From Legionella santicrucis (GTDB lineage: Bacteria > Pseudomonadota > Gammaproteobacteria > Legionellales > Legionellaceae): DNA of 36,209 nucleotides. Numbering within the stretch: the first letter of the stretch is position 1; each line of letters begins with the position of its first letter. The stretch lies in contig NZ_LNYU01000008.1 of the NCBI RefSeq assembly GCF_001468135.1, positions 1 to 36,209 of the forward strand, read 5' to 3'. A model generated the notes under the pieces. That model did no database searches. It had not been told where the DNA came from and was given only the letters and a program-made list of their open reading frames with translations. This document shows positions 24,439 through 34,218 of this stretch, one piece after another. The position numbers and the translations under genes were made by a program.

Positions 24439-25317
24439 TTAACTTTGTTCCTGATTTTTATCTTCTAGAGGAACAATAGCAATATCGTCACTGATTAATT
24501 GTTTTTTCCATGGTAAATCTCTATAGGTTTGTCCTTTGCCTAGTGATAAAATTGGATATTTGATGACATCAAAAAATGGAGAAAGATCAAAATCACTAGG
24601 TGTATAAAGACGAGGATTTCTATGTATTAATGCATAGCCTGTTTTATCTTTTGTAATCAAAGGTAGAATGGGATAATTCACTGATTGAAATACATCGGCG
24701 ATCATTGAAGAACAAATGTCTTCTGTGGGTTGTAACATATTATGCTGGAATAACGAAGAACGCCATCTGCGTGGAAAAATACTCCAAGGAAATATAAAAC
24801 GTGCAAGATCAAAAAGATGCCGTAAGCTGTAATTTTTTCCAATTTTATGAATCGCTGAAGCAATAACTTTTTCTCGATCTTCTGGTAACAAAAAAGAAGG
24901 TCTTAAAATCCTTATGTGGTCATTTTTGTATTCATCGACACAGGATATTCGAGTTCCTTCTCCGAGTATACTTTCAATGATTAACTGGTCTGAAGATAGA
25001 TTTTTTATATGTTTTCGTACCAACTCATGCAAATCTGGAATAGTGATGTCATCGAGGCGGCCAATATATAAAGCTGCATGGGTCCAAGTGCTTTCAGAAA
25101 TGAGGCGAATGATATTACCAATGCGGGTGTGACTTTCGACTAGAAGAACATCGCCAGGTTTGATCTCTTGGGTCATTTGCGCAAAATTATATAAATAAGT
25201 TCTTTTTGCCACACGATCTTCTTTTGATAAAAAGCGATAGAATTTTAATAGGATTTTATTTATAAATGTATTTTTATTAGGTGCGCTCATTATTATTATC
25301 CATAACTTCCTATGCAT
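24439..25317 (-). CDS. YiiX/YebB-like permuted papain-fold cysteine hydrolase
   Basis: The 292-residue protein matches the YiiX-like NlpC/P60 superfamily branch. It has KPGDVLLVES (about 53-62), the catalytic His80 in STWTHAALYIG, a possible third polar residue in LIIESILGEG (Glu115), and the nucleophile Cys202 in EDICSSMIADVF. In this permuted fold His precedes Cys, as here. Family members are thought to act on amide or lipid-ester bonds; the substrate is unknown. There is no signal peptide, although a hydrophobic LWIII occurs near the N-terminus. The start is uncertain: ATG at 25317 or at 25290 (MSAPNKNT), neither with a strong RBS. It lies upstream of the unknown membrane-associated gene on the same strand. 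Confidence 0.75.
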   Translation of the reverse strand: MHRKLWIIIMSAPNKNTFINKILLKFYRFLSKEDRVAKRTYLYNFAQMTQEIKPGDVLLVESHTRIGNIIRLISESTWTHAALYIGRLDDITIPDLHELVRKHIKNLSSDQLIIESILGEGTRISCVDEYKNDHIRILRPSFLLPEDREKVIASAIHKIGKNYSLRHLFDLARFIFPWSIFPRRWRSSLFQHNMLQPTEDICSSMIADVFQSVNYPILPLITKDKTGYALIHRNPRLYTPSDFDLSPFFDVIKYPILSLGKGQTYRDLPWKKQLISDDIAIVPLEDKNQEQS

Positions 25318-25362
25318 TTATCCGTGAAAACCCAAGGTTTGTCGTTAATAGTGTTGTAGTAA

Positions 25363-25998
25363 TTATGATAAATTTTTATCAGGGTATTCGCAAAGATCTT
25401 GAATAATACACGATTTACAATGTGGTTTTCGTGCGGTACATACATAACGCCCATGTAATACAAGCCAATGGTGTGCGTCTTTTAAAAATTCAGGTGCTGT
25501 ATTTTTTATTAAGTTTTTTTCTACCTCCAAAGGAGTCTTTCCCTTGGCAAGGCCTGTTCGATTCGCTACCCGAAAGATATGTGTATCCACCGCTACTGTA
25601 GATTGTCCAAACGCAGTATTGAGCACAACATTAGCTGTTTTGCGCCCTACACCAGGTAATGCCTCTAATGCTTCACGTCGATCAGGCACTTTCCCATGGT
25701 AATTTTTGATCAGTAATTCGCATGTTTTTATGATATTTTGGGCTTTGCTGTTATATAAGCCTATAGACTTTATATATTCCTTAAGTTTTTCTAATCCTAA
25801 ATCAAGAATGTCCTGAGGAGTATTTGCTACTGGGAATAATTTAGCTGTTGCTTTATTTACCCCAATATCAGTTGCTTGGGCTGAAAGAATAACAGCGATT
25901 AATAATTCAAAAGATGAATGATAAACCAATTCCGTTACTGGGTGTGGGTTTTGCGCTTGGAAGCGTTGGAAAATTTCGCGGCGTTTTTGTTTATTCAT
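25363..25998 (-). CDS. nth: Endonuclease III
   Basis: DNA glycosylase/AP lyase that removes oxidised pyrimidines in base-excision repair. The protein has 211 residues, the same as E. coli Nth. Visible features are the helix-hairpin-helix [16 protein letters not shown] with catalytic Lys120, the aspartate Asp138 in AVDTHIFRV, and the C-terminal [4Fe-4S] loop with cysteines spaced C-x6-C-x2-C-x5-C ([17 protein letters not shown]). The ATG at 25998 overlaps the end of the RnfB-like gene by 8 bp, so translation is probably coupled. Nth next to an rnf-type gene is a known association in gammaproteobacteria. Confidence 0.97.
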   Translation of the reverse strand: MNKQKRREIFQRFQAQNPHPVTELVYHSSFELLIAVILSAQATDIGVNKATAKLFPVANTPQDILDLGLEKLKEYIKSIGLYNSKAQNIIKTCELLIKNYHGKVPDRREALEALPGVGRKTANVVLNTAFGQSTVAVDTHIFRVANRTGLAKGKTPLEVEKNLIKNTAPEFLKDAHHWLVLHGRYVCTARKPHCKSCIIQDLCEYPDKNLS

Positions 25999-26605
25999 GA
26001 GTTTTTTTAGCGTTCACACGTGCCAAAGCAAGTTGGATATAATCTTGTTTGGCTTTCATCTCTTGTGCCTTATCAGCGGTTTGCATCGCTAATTGACGTT
26101 TTTCTCTATAAGCTTGTTGCTTTTCATGGTCTTCGCGTAATAAACGGGTTTGTTTGGCGTGAAAACGGCTCCGTGCTAAATCTTTATCATATTCTGCAGC
26201 AGGTAACTCCACCATTTCAATACAATCTACAGGACAAGGGGCAACGCACAAGCCACAGCCCGTACATTCATGTGTTATCACGGCATGCATTAATTTGCCA
26301 CTACCAATTATTGCATCTACAGGGCATGCTTTGATGCATTTAGTACAACCTATGCACTCAGCTTCGCGAATGACAGCAATGGATGCAGGGCGAGCATTTG
26401 CTCTTGCTTCATCCAGATAAGGAGTAGGATCGATATGGAGCAAAGTACCTAACGCTGCAGTTGTAGCAACGCCACCTGGTGGACATTTATTGATCGAAGT
26501 TGTGCCCTGGATAAGTGCTTCAGCATAGGGCAAGCAACCCGAATAACCACATTCGCCACATTGCGTTTGTGGTAAAAGAGCATCTATTTCTTTAACGGAG
26601 GCCAT
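25991..26605 (-). CDS. rnfB: Soluble RnfB-like iron-sulfur protein
   Basis: Resembles the cytoplasmic part of RnfB/RsxB, the electron-transfer subunit of the Rnf/Rsx complex. It has the Fe-S domain [18 protein letters not shown]...CPPGG, then two ferredoxin [4Fe-4S] motifs ([16 protein letters not shown] and [16 protein letters not shown]), then a charged helical tail of about 70 residues. The usual N-terminal membrane anchor of RnfB is missing: ATG at 26605 ([12 protein letters not shown], with AGGTG about 6 bp upstream) gives 204 residues. The gene overlaps metG by 14 bp and nth by 8 bp. No rnfA, C, D, G or E is in the window, so the partner is unknown. It may serve as a free ferredoxin or supply electrons or Fe-S clusters, for instance to Nth. 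Confidence 0.88.
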   Translation of the reverse strand: MASVKEIDALLPQTQCGECGYSGCLPYAEALIQGTTSINKCPPGGVATTAALGTLLHIDPTPYLDEARANARPASIAVIREAECIGCTKCIKACPVDAIIGSGKLMHAVITHECTGCGLCVAPCPVDCIEMVELPAAEYDKDLARSRFHAKQTRLLREDHEKQQAYREKRQLAMQTADKAQEMKAKQDYIQLALARVNAKKTHE

Positions 26606-28253
26606 GATGCACCTGTTTTGATTGTTCCAGCATGGTTTGAATTTTTTCTTTTTCAACGCGAACCATTAACGGTTGGAACACATTGATTCGATGATTCAAT
26701 AAAGGAGTATTGATTGCATCCCAAGTTAAGGGCATACAATTTAAAAAGGTTTCTGCCGCATGACTCATGAACGGCAATACTGGTTTTAAGTAAGTGATTA
26801 AAACGCGAAATAAATTAATCCCCATAGTACAAATATTTTGTACTTCGGAGAGATGTTCTTCTTCTTTTGCCAATACCCAAGGCTTGTTGGTATCAATGTA
26901 TTGATTGACTTTATCGGCACAGTCCATAATGTGACGAATAGCACGTGCATAATCACGAGAAATAAATGAGTCAATGATTTCGCTACGTACTTCGAGGAGT
27001 TCTGCATATAATTGGGGTTCGCTCAAGTGGTTGCTTAAAGTATTGGCAAATCGTTTATTGATAAATCCTGCACATCGACTTGCTATATTAACTACTTTAC
27101 CCACAAGATCGGCATTAATTCTACTGGTGAAATCATCAAAATTTAAATCCAGATCATCGACACGACCATTGAGTTTGGCAGCAAAGTAATAGCGTAGATA
27201 TTCAGGGTGTAAATATTCAAGATAAGTACGAGCTTCAAGAAAAGTCCCTCGTGATTTAGACATTTTTTGTCCATCAACCGTTAGGAACCCATGTGTGTAA
27301 ACCGCAGTAGGTGTGCGATGACCGCTAGCAACAAGCAGAGCAGGCCAAAATAAAGCATGGAAGTAGACGATGTCTTTACCTACAAAATGATACAATTCTG
27401 TAGTAGAATCTTTATCCCAAAATTCTGCGAATGAAACTCCATGCTCATCACAGTATTTTTTAAAGCTTGCCATATAGCCTATGGGCGCGTCTAACCAAAC
27501 GTAAAAGTATTTATCAGTAGTTCCTGGTATAGGAAAGCCAAAATAAGGCGCATCACGAGAAATATCCCATTGTTTTAATCCTGCCGCAAACCATTCGTCT
27601 AATTTATTGGCAACCTCTGTTTGCAAATGACCGCCTCGAGTCCATTCTTTTAAAAGATTTTCATAACGTGGTAAATCAAAGAAATAATGTTCTGAATCTT
27701 TTTCGATAGGTTTAGCCCCGGAAATTGCAGAGACAGCATCAATGAGATCTGTTGGTGAGTAGGTAGCACCACAGACTTCACAGTTATCTCCATATTGATC
27801 TTGGGCACCGCACTTGGGACAAGTTCCTTTGACGTAGCGATCCGGTAAGAACATTTCTTTTACTGGATCATAAGCTTGATGAATGGTTCTTTTAATGATT
27901 GATCCATTTGTTTGAAGTTTTTCATAAATTGCTGCAGCTAAAGCCTGATTTTCTGGCGAATGTGTGGTGTGATAACAGTCATAATCTATGGCAAAAGCTT
28001 TGAAGTCACGTTCATGGCTAAGCTTTATTTCAGCAGTTAATGCTTCTGGGCTAATTCCCATTTGTTCTGCTTTCAACATAATTGGGGTGCCGTGCGCATC
28101 ATCACCACAAATACTGATGCATTCAATCCCAGACATTTTATGAGTACGAACCCAAATATCAGTTTGAATGTGCTCCACTAAATGACCCAGATGTAAATGT
28201 CCATTTGCATAAGGTAAAGCGCTGGTAACCAGCATTTTGCGTTGTTTCATCAA
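26592..28253 (-). CDS. metG: Methionyl-tRNA synthetase, short form
   Basis: Charges tRNA-Met with methionine. Class I signatures are present: HLHLGH near residue 19-24, and KMSKS in [12 protein letters not shown]. The zinc knuckle has four cysteines ([22 protein letters not shown]), as in the E. coli-type enzyme. The protein has 553 residues, whereas E. coli MetG has 677; the C-terminal tRNA-binding/dimerisation domain is absent, a situation seen in some bacteria. Two Met codons open the frame ([18 protein letters not shown]); either may start. The 3' end overlaps the RnfB-like gene by 14 bp, placing metG first in the metG-rnfB-nth operon. Confidence 0.96.
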   Translation of the reverse strand: MMKQRKMLVTSALPYANGHLHLGHLVEHIQTDIWVRTHKMSGIECISICGDDAHGTPIMLKAEQMGISPEALTAEIKLSHERDFKAFAIDYDCYHTTHSPENQALAAAIYEKLQTNGSIIKRTIHQAYDPVKEMFLPDRYVKGTCPKCGAQDQYGDNCEVCGATYSPTDLIDAVSAISGAKPIEKDSEHYFFDLPRYENLLKEWTRGGHLQTEVANKLDEWFAAGLKQWDISRDAPYFGFPIPGTTDKYFYVWLDAPIGYMASFKKYCDEHGVSFAEFWDKDSTTELYHFVGKDIVYFHALFWPALLVASGHRTPTAVYTHGFLTVDGQKMSKSRGTFLEARTYLEYLHPEYLRYYFAAKLNGRVDDLDLNFDDFTSRINADLVGKVVNIASRCAGFINKRFANTLSNHLSEPQLYAELLEVRSEIIDSFISRDYARAIRHIMDCADKVNQYIDTNKPWVLAKEEEHLSEVQNICTMGINLFRVLITYLKPVLPFMSHAAETFLNCMPLTWDAINTPLLNHRINVFQPLMVRVEKEKIQTMLEQSKQVHHGLR

Positions 28254-28364
28254 TATAAAGCACCTACTTGTATGACAGATGGTTGATTATAACGCAAAAG
28301 GAAAGCAAATGCTTTAGCAAGAGAAGTAGAATTATAAACAGGCTTTAATGAGAGAAGGACAAAA

Positions 28365-28396
28365 ATAAAAAACGCGGCTTAAGCCGCGTTTTTTAT
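28365..28396 (-). terminator. Strong bidirectional intrinsic terminator
   Basis: The perfect palindrome AACGCGGCTTAAGCCGCGTT (28371-28390) is flanked by A on the left and T on the right, giving a T run on both strands. It lies about 20 bp after the stop of the minus-strand gene at 28415. Confidence 0.85.
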
Positions 28397-28414
28397 AACC
28401 TATTATTTACATGA

Positions 28415-29119
28415 TTAGCAAGATAGACGAAGCTCTTCTCCTTGATCTTTCGTCTCAACAACTGGTTTTTGACTTGGGAACAGTTGTGTAAATTGTGGTT
28501 CACTTGGGCTCTCTGTAGCAACAGTATTTGTAGTTTTAGGAGCTTGTGAATTTAAGAAAGAGAGGCTTGGGTTAGTATCAGGAATTTCATCATGGCTATG
28601 GCTATGTGAACTTTCTTCACTTAAAGATTCTTCATTACTAGCAAGCAATTTTTCTGTTTTGCTAGGACGCTTAAAGTAACTAGCAATTGCAGAAAAACTG
28701 TTTACTACAGATGCAGTTAAGTAAGTACCAACAGAAGCAGCGGCAGCAGCTAATCCAGCAGCAAATCCAATTTGCAGAGCAGTGTTAGCACCAACGATGC
28801 CTGCAATAGAAAAACCATAAACTGTGAAAGTAGCAACAGCAGTTAAAGCAGCAGGCCACAAGAATAATGTCAGGCCAACACCAGCAGCAGCAGCTAAAGA
28901 CAGCCATGCAGCAACAGAAATTGCTTTTTTATGTGCGGCGATGAAATTAGCAGTAGATTGAGCAACATATTTAACGCCGTCAAGAAGAAGACCTAAAAGA
29001 CCACGATTTGTCTTGGTTTCACCGTCTTTATCTTTTTGAGAAGAACCTAAGGTTAAATTAACCATCCCGCTAAAAACATCAGCTGGTAAATAAGCAATCG
29101 TCTGCATAAATTTTTTCAT
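28415..29119 (-). CDS. Unknown Ala/Gly-rich membrane protein (234 aa)
   Basis: I do not recognise a family. The N-terminal 60 residues are mildly amphipathic. Residues about 66-142 are an almost continuous hydrophobic, Ala/Gly-rich region, enough for three spans (SLAAAAGVGLTLFLWPAAL, FSIAGIVGANTAL, AAGLAAAAASVGTYL). The last 85 residues are hydrophilic, with Ser/Glu and a SHSHSHD cluster, Pro/Thr stretches, and an acidic end (DQGEELRLSC). The ATG at 29119 has GGAG about 7 bp upstream. A strong terminator follows, so the gene is its own unit. The hydrophilic tail could be cytosolic or translocated; a host-targeted role is conceivable but unsupported. Confidence 0.75.
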   Translation of the reverse strand: MKKFMQTIAYLPADVFSGMVNLTLGSSQKDKDGETKTNRGLLGLLLDGVKYVAQSTANFIAAHKKAISVAAWLSLAAAAGVGLTLFLWPAALTAVATFTVYGFSIAGIVGANTALQIGFAAGLAAAAASVGTYLTASVVNSFSAIASYFKRPSKTEKLLASNEESLSEESSHSHSHDEIPDTNPSLSFLNSQAPKTTNTVATESPSEPQFTQLFPSQKPVVETKDQGEELRLSC

Positions 29120-29412
29120 GTTTTACTCCAAGGTTATAAATCAGGACGGATGATAGCAATGAATTTGCTACATGTGAATCAAAAATGCTCAATTTGTTGT
29201 AACAAAAGTGTAAAATAATTTGACTTTAAGTAACTTATTGGTTAATTGTTTTTCAGGTTTGTTATTATTTATCCTAAAAGAACCGTTTTTAAATAAAACC
29301 TAATTTATCTGTTTTTTAATACCCATTTTGGTTTCAATGGTAGCAAGGCGGTTTTCTACAATTTTGTAAATTGCTCAATGGTGTTGACGTTCAATAAAAA
29401 ACTAAAGCGATC

Positions 29413-30093
29413 TTATTCAGGATGACGATATAAAGTGGGGTCGTCAATTCCTGCGCCAATAAATCCGCGTTGTCTAAAGGTGCAACTATCACATTGGCCA
29501 CATGCTTCACCGGCATCGTTAGCCTGATAGCAAGAAACAGTCAGGCTATAATCCACGCCTAAGCTTATTCCAAGTTGGATGGTTTGCACTTTGCTTAAAT
29601 ATTGTAGAGGAGCATGAATCGTGAACGAATCTCCTGTTACTCCTGCTTTAGTAGCTAAGTTTGCTAAAGTTTGAAAGGCGCTAATAAATTCGGGACGACA
29701 ATCGGGATAATGAGAATAATCCACGGAGCTTGCTCCGATAAAAATATCTCTAGCACCTATAGATTCTGCAAAACCCAAGGCCATGGCTAGAAAAATAGTA
29801 TTGCGTGCAGGAACATAAGTCACTGGAATCTCTGTGTCTTCCTTAAAGGCAGGAACATTCAAGTTGGTGTCAGTCAAAGCAGAATTACGAAATAATTCAG
29901 TATCTAAGGTGACGATATGATGTTCTGCAACCTTATAATGCTTTGCGATACGTTGTGCTGCAAATAATTCAGCGGAATGTCTTTGTCCATAGGAAAAGCT
30001 TATCGCATAACAGGAAAAACCTTTTGATGCAGCTAAAGCGAGGCAGGTTGTCGAATCGAGTCCACCTGAGAGTAAAATGACAGCTTTTTTCAT
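29413..30093 (-). CDS. queC: 7-cyano-7-deazaguanine synthase
   Basis: Converts 7-carboxy-7-deazaguanine to preQ0 with ATP and ammonia in queuosine synthesis. The N-terminal PP-loop is [15 protein letters not shown], followed by the SYGQRH motif. The C-terminal zinc site has CGQCDSC plus an upstream Cys (VSCYQA). I chose ATG at 30093 ([11 protein letters not shown]) because GGAG lies about 8 bp upstream; the frame also has an ATG at 30105. The length of 226 residues is close to the family's usual 220-231. It is divergent from the mannose-1-phosphate gene with only about 130 bp between the starts, so their promoters may overlap. Confidence 0.96.
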   Translation of the reverse strand: MKKAVILLSGGLDSTTCLALAASKGFSCYAISFSYGQRHSAELFAAQRIAKHYKVAEHHIVTLDTELFRNSALTDTNLNVPAFKEDTEIPVTYVPARNTIFLAMALGFAESIGARDIFIGASSVDYSHYPDCRPEFISAFQTLANLATKAGVTGDSFTIHAPLQYLSKVQTIQLGISLGVDYSLTVSCYQANDAGEACGQCDSCTFRQRGFIGAGIDDPTLYRHPE

Positions 30094-30225
30094 CGAAGTC
30101 TCCATAAATGACTTATTTTTTAACCTAAATGGAATTTGTTAGCCATGTCTGCTGTAAAGATAAGCGCTTTTTTTAGGTTAAAAATACTGTTAGAATGCGC
30201 CAATTATGCCATAACATGGAACTTT

Positions 30226-31650
30226 ATGACGACTACTCTTTATCCCGTTATTCTTGCAGGAGGTTCTGGGACTCGTTTATGGCCTTTGTCGCGAAAAAAT
30301 TATCCCAAACAGTTTCTTGCCCTAAACGGGGAGTTTTCTCTTCTGCAACAAACTGTGAAAAGAGCACAAAGTCTTGTGAGTTCACATACCATTATTGTAA
30401 GTAATGACGCACATTACTTCCTTTGTCAGGAGCAACTCAATTCTTTTGCTCAGTCAATAACTTATCTATTGGAGCCGTGTGCGCGCAATACGGCACCGGC
30501 GATTGCAAGTGCAGCTCATTATTTATCACAAATTGCTGGTTCTGATGCTGTGATGCTAGTTTTACCCTCCGATCATTGGATTGCTGACGATTTGGCATGG
30601 CAAGAAGCGATGAATATTGGTGCGCAATTTGCCGAAGAACAACAAGCTTTAGTGACCTTTGGTATCCAACCGGATAGTCCTAAAACTGGATATGGCTACA
30701 TAGAGGCAGGGGTATCGCTTGGTGAGAAAATACATCAGGTTTTAAGTTTTAGAGAGAAGCCTTCAACGGATACGGCAAAAGAATTTATTGCGAGCGCTAA
30801 TTATTTTTGGAATAGTGGTATTTTTGTGTGTCGCGCCGGCGTATATCTGGAGGAGTTAGCAGAACACCAACCAGACATTCATTACTTTAGTCGACAAGCA
30901 GTTTTAAATGCCCAGCATCATCATGACTTCTTACGTCTTGATTTGGAAGAATTTTCACGATGTGAAGCAGAGTCAATTGATTATGCCATTATGGAAAAGA
31001 CAAATAAAGCAGTCGTTATTCCTGTTGCAATGCAATGGAGTGATTTGGGATGCTGGTCTGCAGTTGCAGATGCAAATACACCCAATGAAGATGGGAATAC
31101 AATAACTGGAAAAGTGGTTGCTCAAAAAAGCAAAAATTGTTTTATCCATAGTACAGATATCTTAGTGACAACAGTAGGAGTAGAAGACAAAATTATTGTT
31201 GCCACTCAAGATGCGGTTTTGGTTGCTGACAAGCAGTATTCGCAACAAGTTAAGGATTTGGTTACTTCTTTAAGCAAAGATCATCATCAATTAATCCAAG
31301 ATCACCAACGAGTATCGCGACCCTGGGGGTATTATGAAGTTTTAGCCGAAGGCGCATCTTTTAAAGTAAAACGGCTCATGGTGAAGCCTGGTGCACGACT
31401 GTCACTGCAAATGCACCAGCATCGAGCGGAGCATTGGGTTGTCGTTTCAGGAAAAGCGGAAGTCATTAATGACTCACAGACCATTTATTTATCAGTAAAT
31501 CAATCTACTTATATTGCACAAAACACCCTGCATCGTCTAAGTAATCCTAGTCATGAACCTCTTTATGTAATAGAAGTCCAAAGTGGTGCTTATTTAGGAG
31601 AGGATGACATTAAACGATTTGATGATATTTACGCACGTGATCTTTTGTAA
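30226..31650 (+). CDS. manC: Mannose-1-phosphate guanylyltransferase / mannose-6-phosphate isomerase
   Basis: Bifunctional type II enzyme that makes mannose-6-phosphate and GDP-mannose for surface polysaccharides. The N-terminal nucleotidyltransferase shows PVILAGGSGTRLWPLSR and YPKQFLAL, then PCARNTAPAIA and LPSDHWI, and the FREKPS motif. The C-terminal cupin isomerase domain has RPWGYYEVL, MVKPGARLSLQMHQHRAEHW and the H-rich metal site. From ATG at 30226 (MTTTLYPVILAGG) the protein is 474 residues, typical for AlgA/XanB/ManC; the open frame upstream to 30136 lacks family similarity. A GGAA lies near the start. Which name fits best depends on the pathway, which is not in the window. Confidence 0.93.
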   Translation: MTTTLYPVILAGGSGTRLWPLSRKNYPKQFLALNGEFSLLQQTVKRAQSLVSSHTIIVSNDAHYFLCQEQLNSFAQSITYLLEPCARNTAPAIASAAHYLSQIAGSDAVMLVLPSDHWIADDLAWQEAMNIGAQFAEEQQALVTFGIQPDSPKTGYGYIEAGVSLGEKIHQVLSFREKPSTDTAKEFIASANYFWNSGIFVCRAGVYLEELAEHQPDIHYFSRQAVLNAQHHHDFLRLDLEEFSRCEAESIDYAIMEKTNKAVVIPVAMQWSDLGCWSAVADANTPNEDGNTITGKVVAQKSKNCFIHSTDILVTTVGVEDKIIVATQDAVLVADKQYSQQVKDLVTSLSKDHHQLIQDHQRVSRPWGYYEVLAEGASFKVKRLMVKPGARLSLQMHQHRAEHWVVVSGKAEVINDSQTIYLSVNQSTYIAQNTLHRLSNPSHEPLYVIEVQSGAYLGEDDIKRFDDIYARDLL

Positions 31651-31796
31651 TTCTTGATTTAGAAATTTTAAGTCTTTAGGTTTTTATATTTTCGGAACTT
31701 TGTGCCCTGTATCAAGGGCCGAAATCTCCGCGTCACTTATTTAACTAGATTATGCAAATTTTAGTTTCAATACTGTAAATCAATCAATGCTCACCT

Positions 31797-31895
31797 TGTT
31801 TTTAAAATTAGTGCTATGTTATAAAAAAGAACACATTAATTTTTACTGTGATAACTGAATTAGTCGCTAAAGATTCATAAACACAGAGGTAACAT
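31797..31895 (+). promoter_or_regulatory. Possible promoter and RBS of the 718-aa gene
   Basis: TTGTTT (31797-31802) and TTATAA (31819-31824) are 16 bp apart and could be a weak sigma-70-type promoter. AGAGGTAAC stands close before the ATG at 31897. Confidence 0.3.
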
Positions 31896-31896
31896 T

Positions 31897-34053
31897 ATGG
31901 CAACCAGCAGCGGAATTCTTCACTCTTTTCTTAACGATAAATTAAATAAAAACAAGAAAGTTGCTGACTTGCACTTTAAAGATTTCCTTAAGCTTCGCAA
32001 AGAGCTTCTTGAGTATAATAGAGCTGAGTGCGGTCTCATTGAGGTTGATTTTGATCCCAGCAACAAATTTACCGAGGTTACCCCCTTACTCTACAATAAA
32101 AATATGGTGATTGCATACCAAGATAAACTGTATTATGCGGATGTAAAAAATCAAAAAGTTATTGCGCTTGAAAAAACCAAAAGTAATAGAGATGACTATG
32201 AGCAATTAAAAAGAAAATGCACTTCATCTTATAAAAGAGCAAAAGGTCATACATTAGACTTAGTGAGATCAGTTACTGGTCGTTCTTTTAATGCACATCG
32301 TAGTGCTGATTTTCTTCCTTCTTTAAATTTTTATTTGGGGGTATTAGGCGATACGGATAAAGTAATGTTTGCCTATATGAGCGACGAGCAAAAAGAGCAA
32401 TTACGATTCGATCTAAAAATGACATTGTTGCTTTTACTTGCGCAGCAACAACATGAAATAGACTATCAAAAAACCGAAAATCGAAAAGCATATACCCAGC
32501 ATATTAAACGATGTGTCGAGTTTCTTCTCGAACTTGATCCTGAATATCAAAATTTCATTATCAAATCTCCGGAACAAACCGAGCTCAGCAAGGATCAGCC
32601 ACTAAAATACTTAGGATGGGTTGTTGGTCACGAGCTTGGTCAAAAAATAGTAGATTGGACTGATACTAAAACCGAAAAAGGCGCGACCAAAACGATTAAA
32701 GAATACATGGGTTCTTTAAACGAAAAGAGATTGAATTGGGTATGGGAATCTACCTTTTTAAAAACGGTAATTGATTTAGTTCCTAAAGATCATCCTAATG
32801 CAGGCCAGGCTGCCCAAGCAATCAGATATCCAGACCCTTATACAGGTACTTTGAGTTGGGCTTTATACTATGCGCGTTTTGCACTAAATCTTTCTTTATT
32901 GTTAAAACATACAATTAAAGGTCCTTGGATGAGCGAAGAAGAGGCAAAAATGCCTTGGTATGAGCGTTTTCAGACGCAATGGGACCAAAGAAAATTTAGT
33001 TTGTTAAATGACTCGCTCTGGGGAACAGCAAATTTGGTTTGCTTTTTTTGGTTAACTGGAAAGAGTATTTTAGGAACTTGGGGCGATGCAATCACCGTTG
33101 CTTTATTGATTTTTGACATCAGTATCGCTATTTGGGATTTTGAGGAGCAAAAAACGAAATACAATAAAGCCATGCTGCAATATTCTGAAGATATTGCCAG
33201 AATAGAAAAGAGACTCAAGGTTCTTAAAGGCAATCAACAACAAGAGGGTAAACAAGAGCGAGCTACTGAAGAACGGCAATTAGAGATGCAGTTGCATGCT
33301 TTAAGGAGAGAACAAGCAAAGTGTTCAAGAGAATGGCAAATGAACAAACTCTCATTAATTAGCAGCATTGCTTATGCCGTGGGTTTGATGCTGGCTTTTG
33401 TCGTTTTAACGATGCCATTCTTGCCCGTTGCCGCACCTGTTGCCGCTACATTAGCGCTTGTTGGTGCAGTTGTTTGTCTTGCCTTTACTATGATTTACAA
33501 TGCGGTAAAGGGTGGTATCGAACTGTATGCAACTCATCAAACAAGAAAAGAGATTAAAGAGGAATATGATCTTAAGGTGAGTATTTTAAAAAGGGATGGT
33601 CATAAGCTCACTGAAAAGGAAAGAAAACTTCTTTTCTTGGAAATTAAGAAGCTCAAAGCAGAAACAGAATATCAGAAACAAATGATGATTTATCAATCAG
33701 TAAATTTAATACGTGGTATTGCACTTGATATTTTCATTCCCGCGGTTGTATTTATAAGTTTAGTATGCATGCCTTTAGGGTTTGGGATACTCACTATTGG
33801 CGCTGCCTTGGGCTTTGCTCTGGGTTCTCGTGCTCTAGTTGATTCATTATTTAAACCTGAGGAAAAAAAGGCATTGGAGTTCGACCAACAAGAATATACG
33901 AAATTTTATACTTCGCTTCATGAGGTTGAAACGAAAAAGCCACATGGTTTCTTTAAGAAAACATCCGTAGAACAAATGAAAAAACCATTGCTCGACGAAA
34001 AGGATTTTGATTCTTCAATGGATTCAGAAGAGGGGCCACTTTATTCAAACTAG
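31897..34053 (+). CDS. Unknown large coiled-coil membrane protein (718 aa)
   Basis: I do not recognise a family. Residues 1-365 are soluble and charged (DLHFKDFLKLRKELLEY near the start). Hydrophobic segments lie at about 375-412, 488-538 (probably two spans) and 601-646 (probably two spans). The loops between them are strongly charged coiled coils (about 421-481 and 540-600: EDIARIEKRLKVLKG, RQLEMQLHALRREQA, LLFLEIKKLKAE). The last 60 residues are acidic and hydrophilic (LLDEKDFDSSMDSEEGP), with Glu-rich character near the C-terminus as seen in some Dot/Icm substrates. The architecture would suit a protein inserted into a membrane with its coiled coils exposed. RBS AGAGG is good and the start is clear. 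The gene stands alone. Confidence 0.75.
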   Translation: MATSSGILHSFLNDKLNKNKKVADLHFKDFLKLRKELLEYNRAECGLIEVDFDPSNKFTEVTPLLYNKNMVIAYQDKLYYADVKNQKVIALEKTKSNRDDYEQLKRKCTSSYKRAKGHTLDLVRSVTGRSFNAHRSADFLPSLNFYLGVLGDTDKVMFAYMSDEQKEQLRFDLKMTLLLLLAQQQHEIDYQKTENRKAYTQHIKRCVEFLLELDPEYQNFIIKSPEQTELSKDQPLKYLGWVVGHELGQKIVDWTDTKTEKGATKTIKEYMGSLNEKRLNWVWESTFLKTVIDLVPKDHPNAGQAAQAIRYPDPYTGTLSWALYYARFALNLSLLLKHTIKGPWMSEEEAKMPWYERFQTQWDQRKFSLLNDSLWGTANLVCFFWLTGKSILGTWGDAITVALLIFDISIAIWDFEEQKTKYNKAMLQYSEDIARIEKRLKVLKGNQQQEGKQERATEERQLEMQLHALRREQAKCSREWQMNKLSLISSIAYAVGLMLAFVVLTMPFLPVAAPVAATLALVGAVVCLAFTMIYNAVKGGIELYATHQTRKEIKEEYDLKVSILKRDGHKLTEKERKLLFLEIKKLKAETEYQKQMMIYQSVNLIRGIALDIFIPAVVFISLVCMPLGFGILTIGAALGFALGSRALVDSLFKPEEKKALEFDQQEYTKFYTSLHEVETKKPHGFFKKTSVEQMKKPLLDEKDFDSSMDSEEGPLYSN

Positions 34054-34182
34054 ATCTTGTAATGAGTATAAAGCGGCGGAGAAAAATTCATCGTGAACAA
34101 CCCCTGGATTGATTTTTTAATTTGATATTAAATTCAATTAATTAATCTGAAATAAAGAACTAGCATTCATTATCTTCTTCTG

Positions 34183-34188
34183 TATAAT
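34183..34188 (+). promoter_or_regulatory. Candidate -10 box of the T2 RNase gene
   Basis: A perfect TATAAT lies 30 bp before the ATG at 34219. No convincing -35 is found at 16-18 bp spacing. Confidence 0.4.
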
Positions 34189-34218
34189 GTCGGCAAAGAA
34201 GCTAATTGAAGTGTCTTC

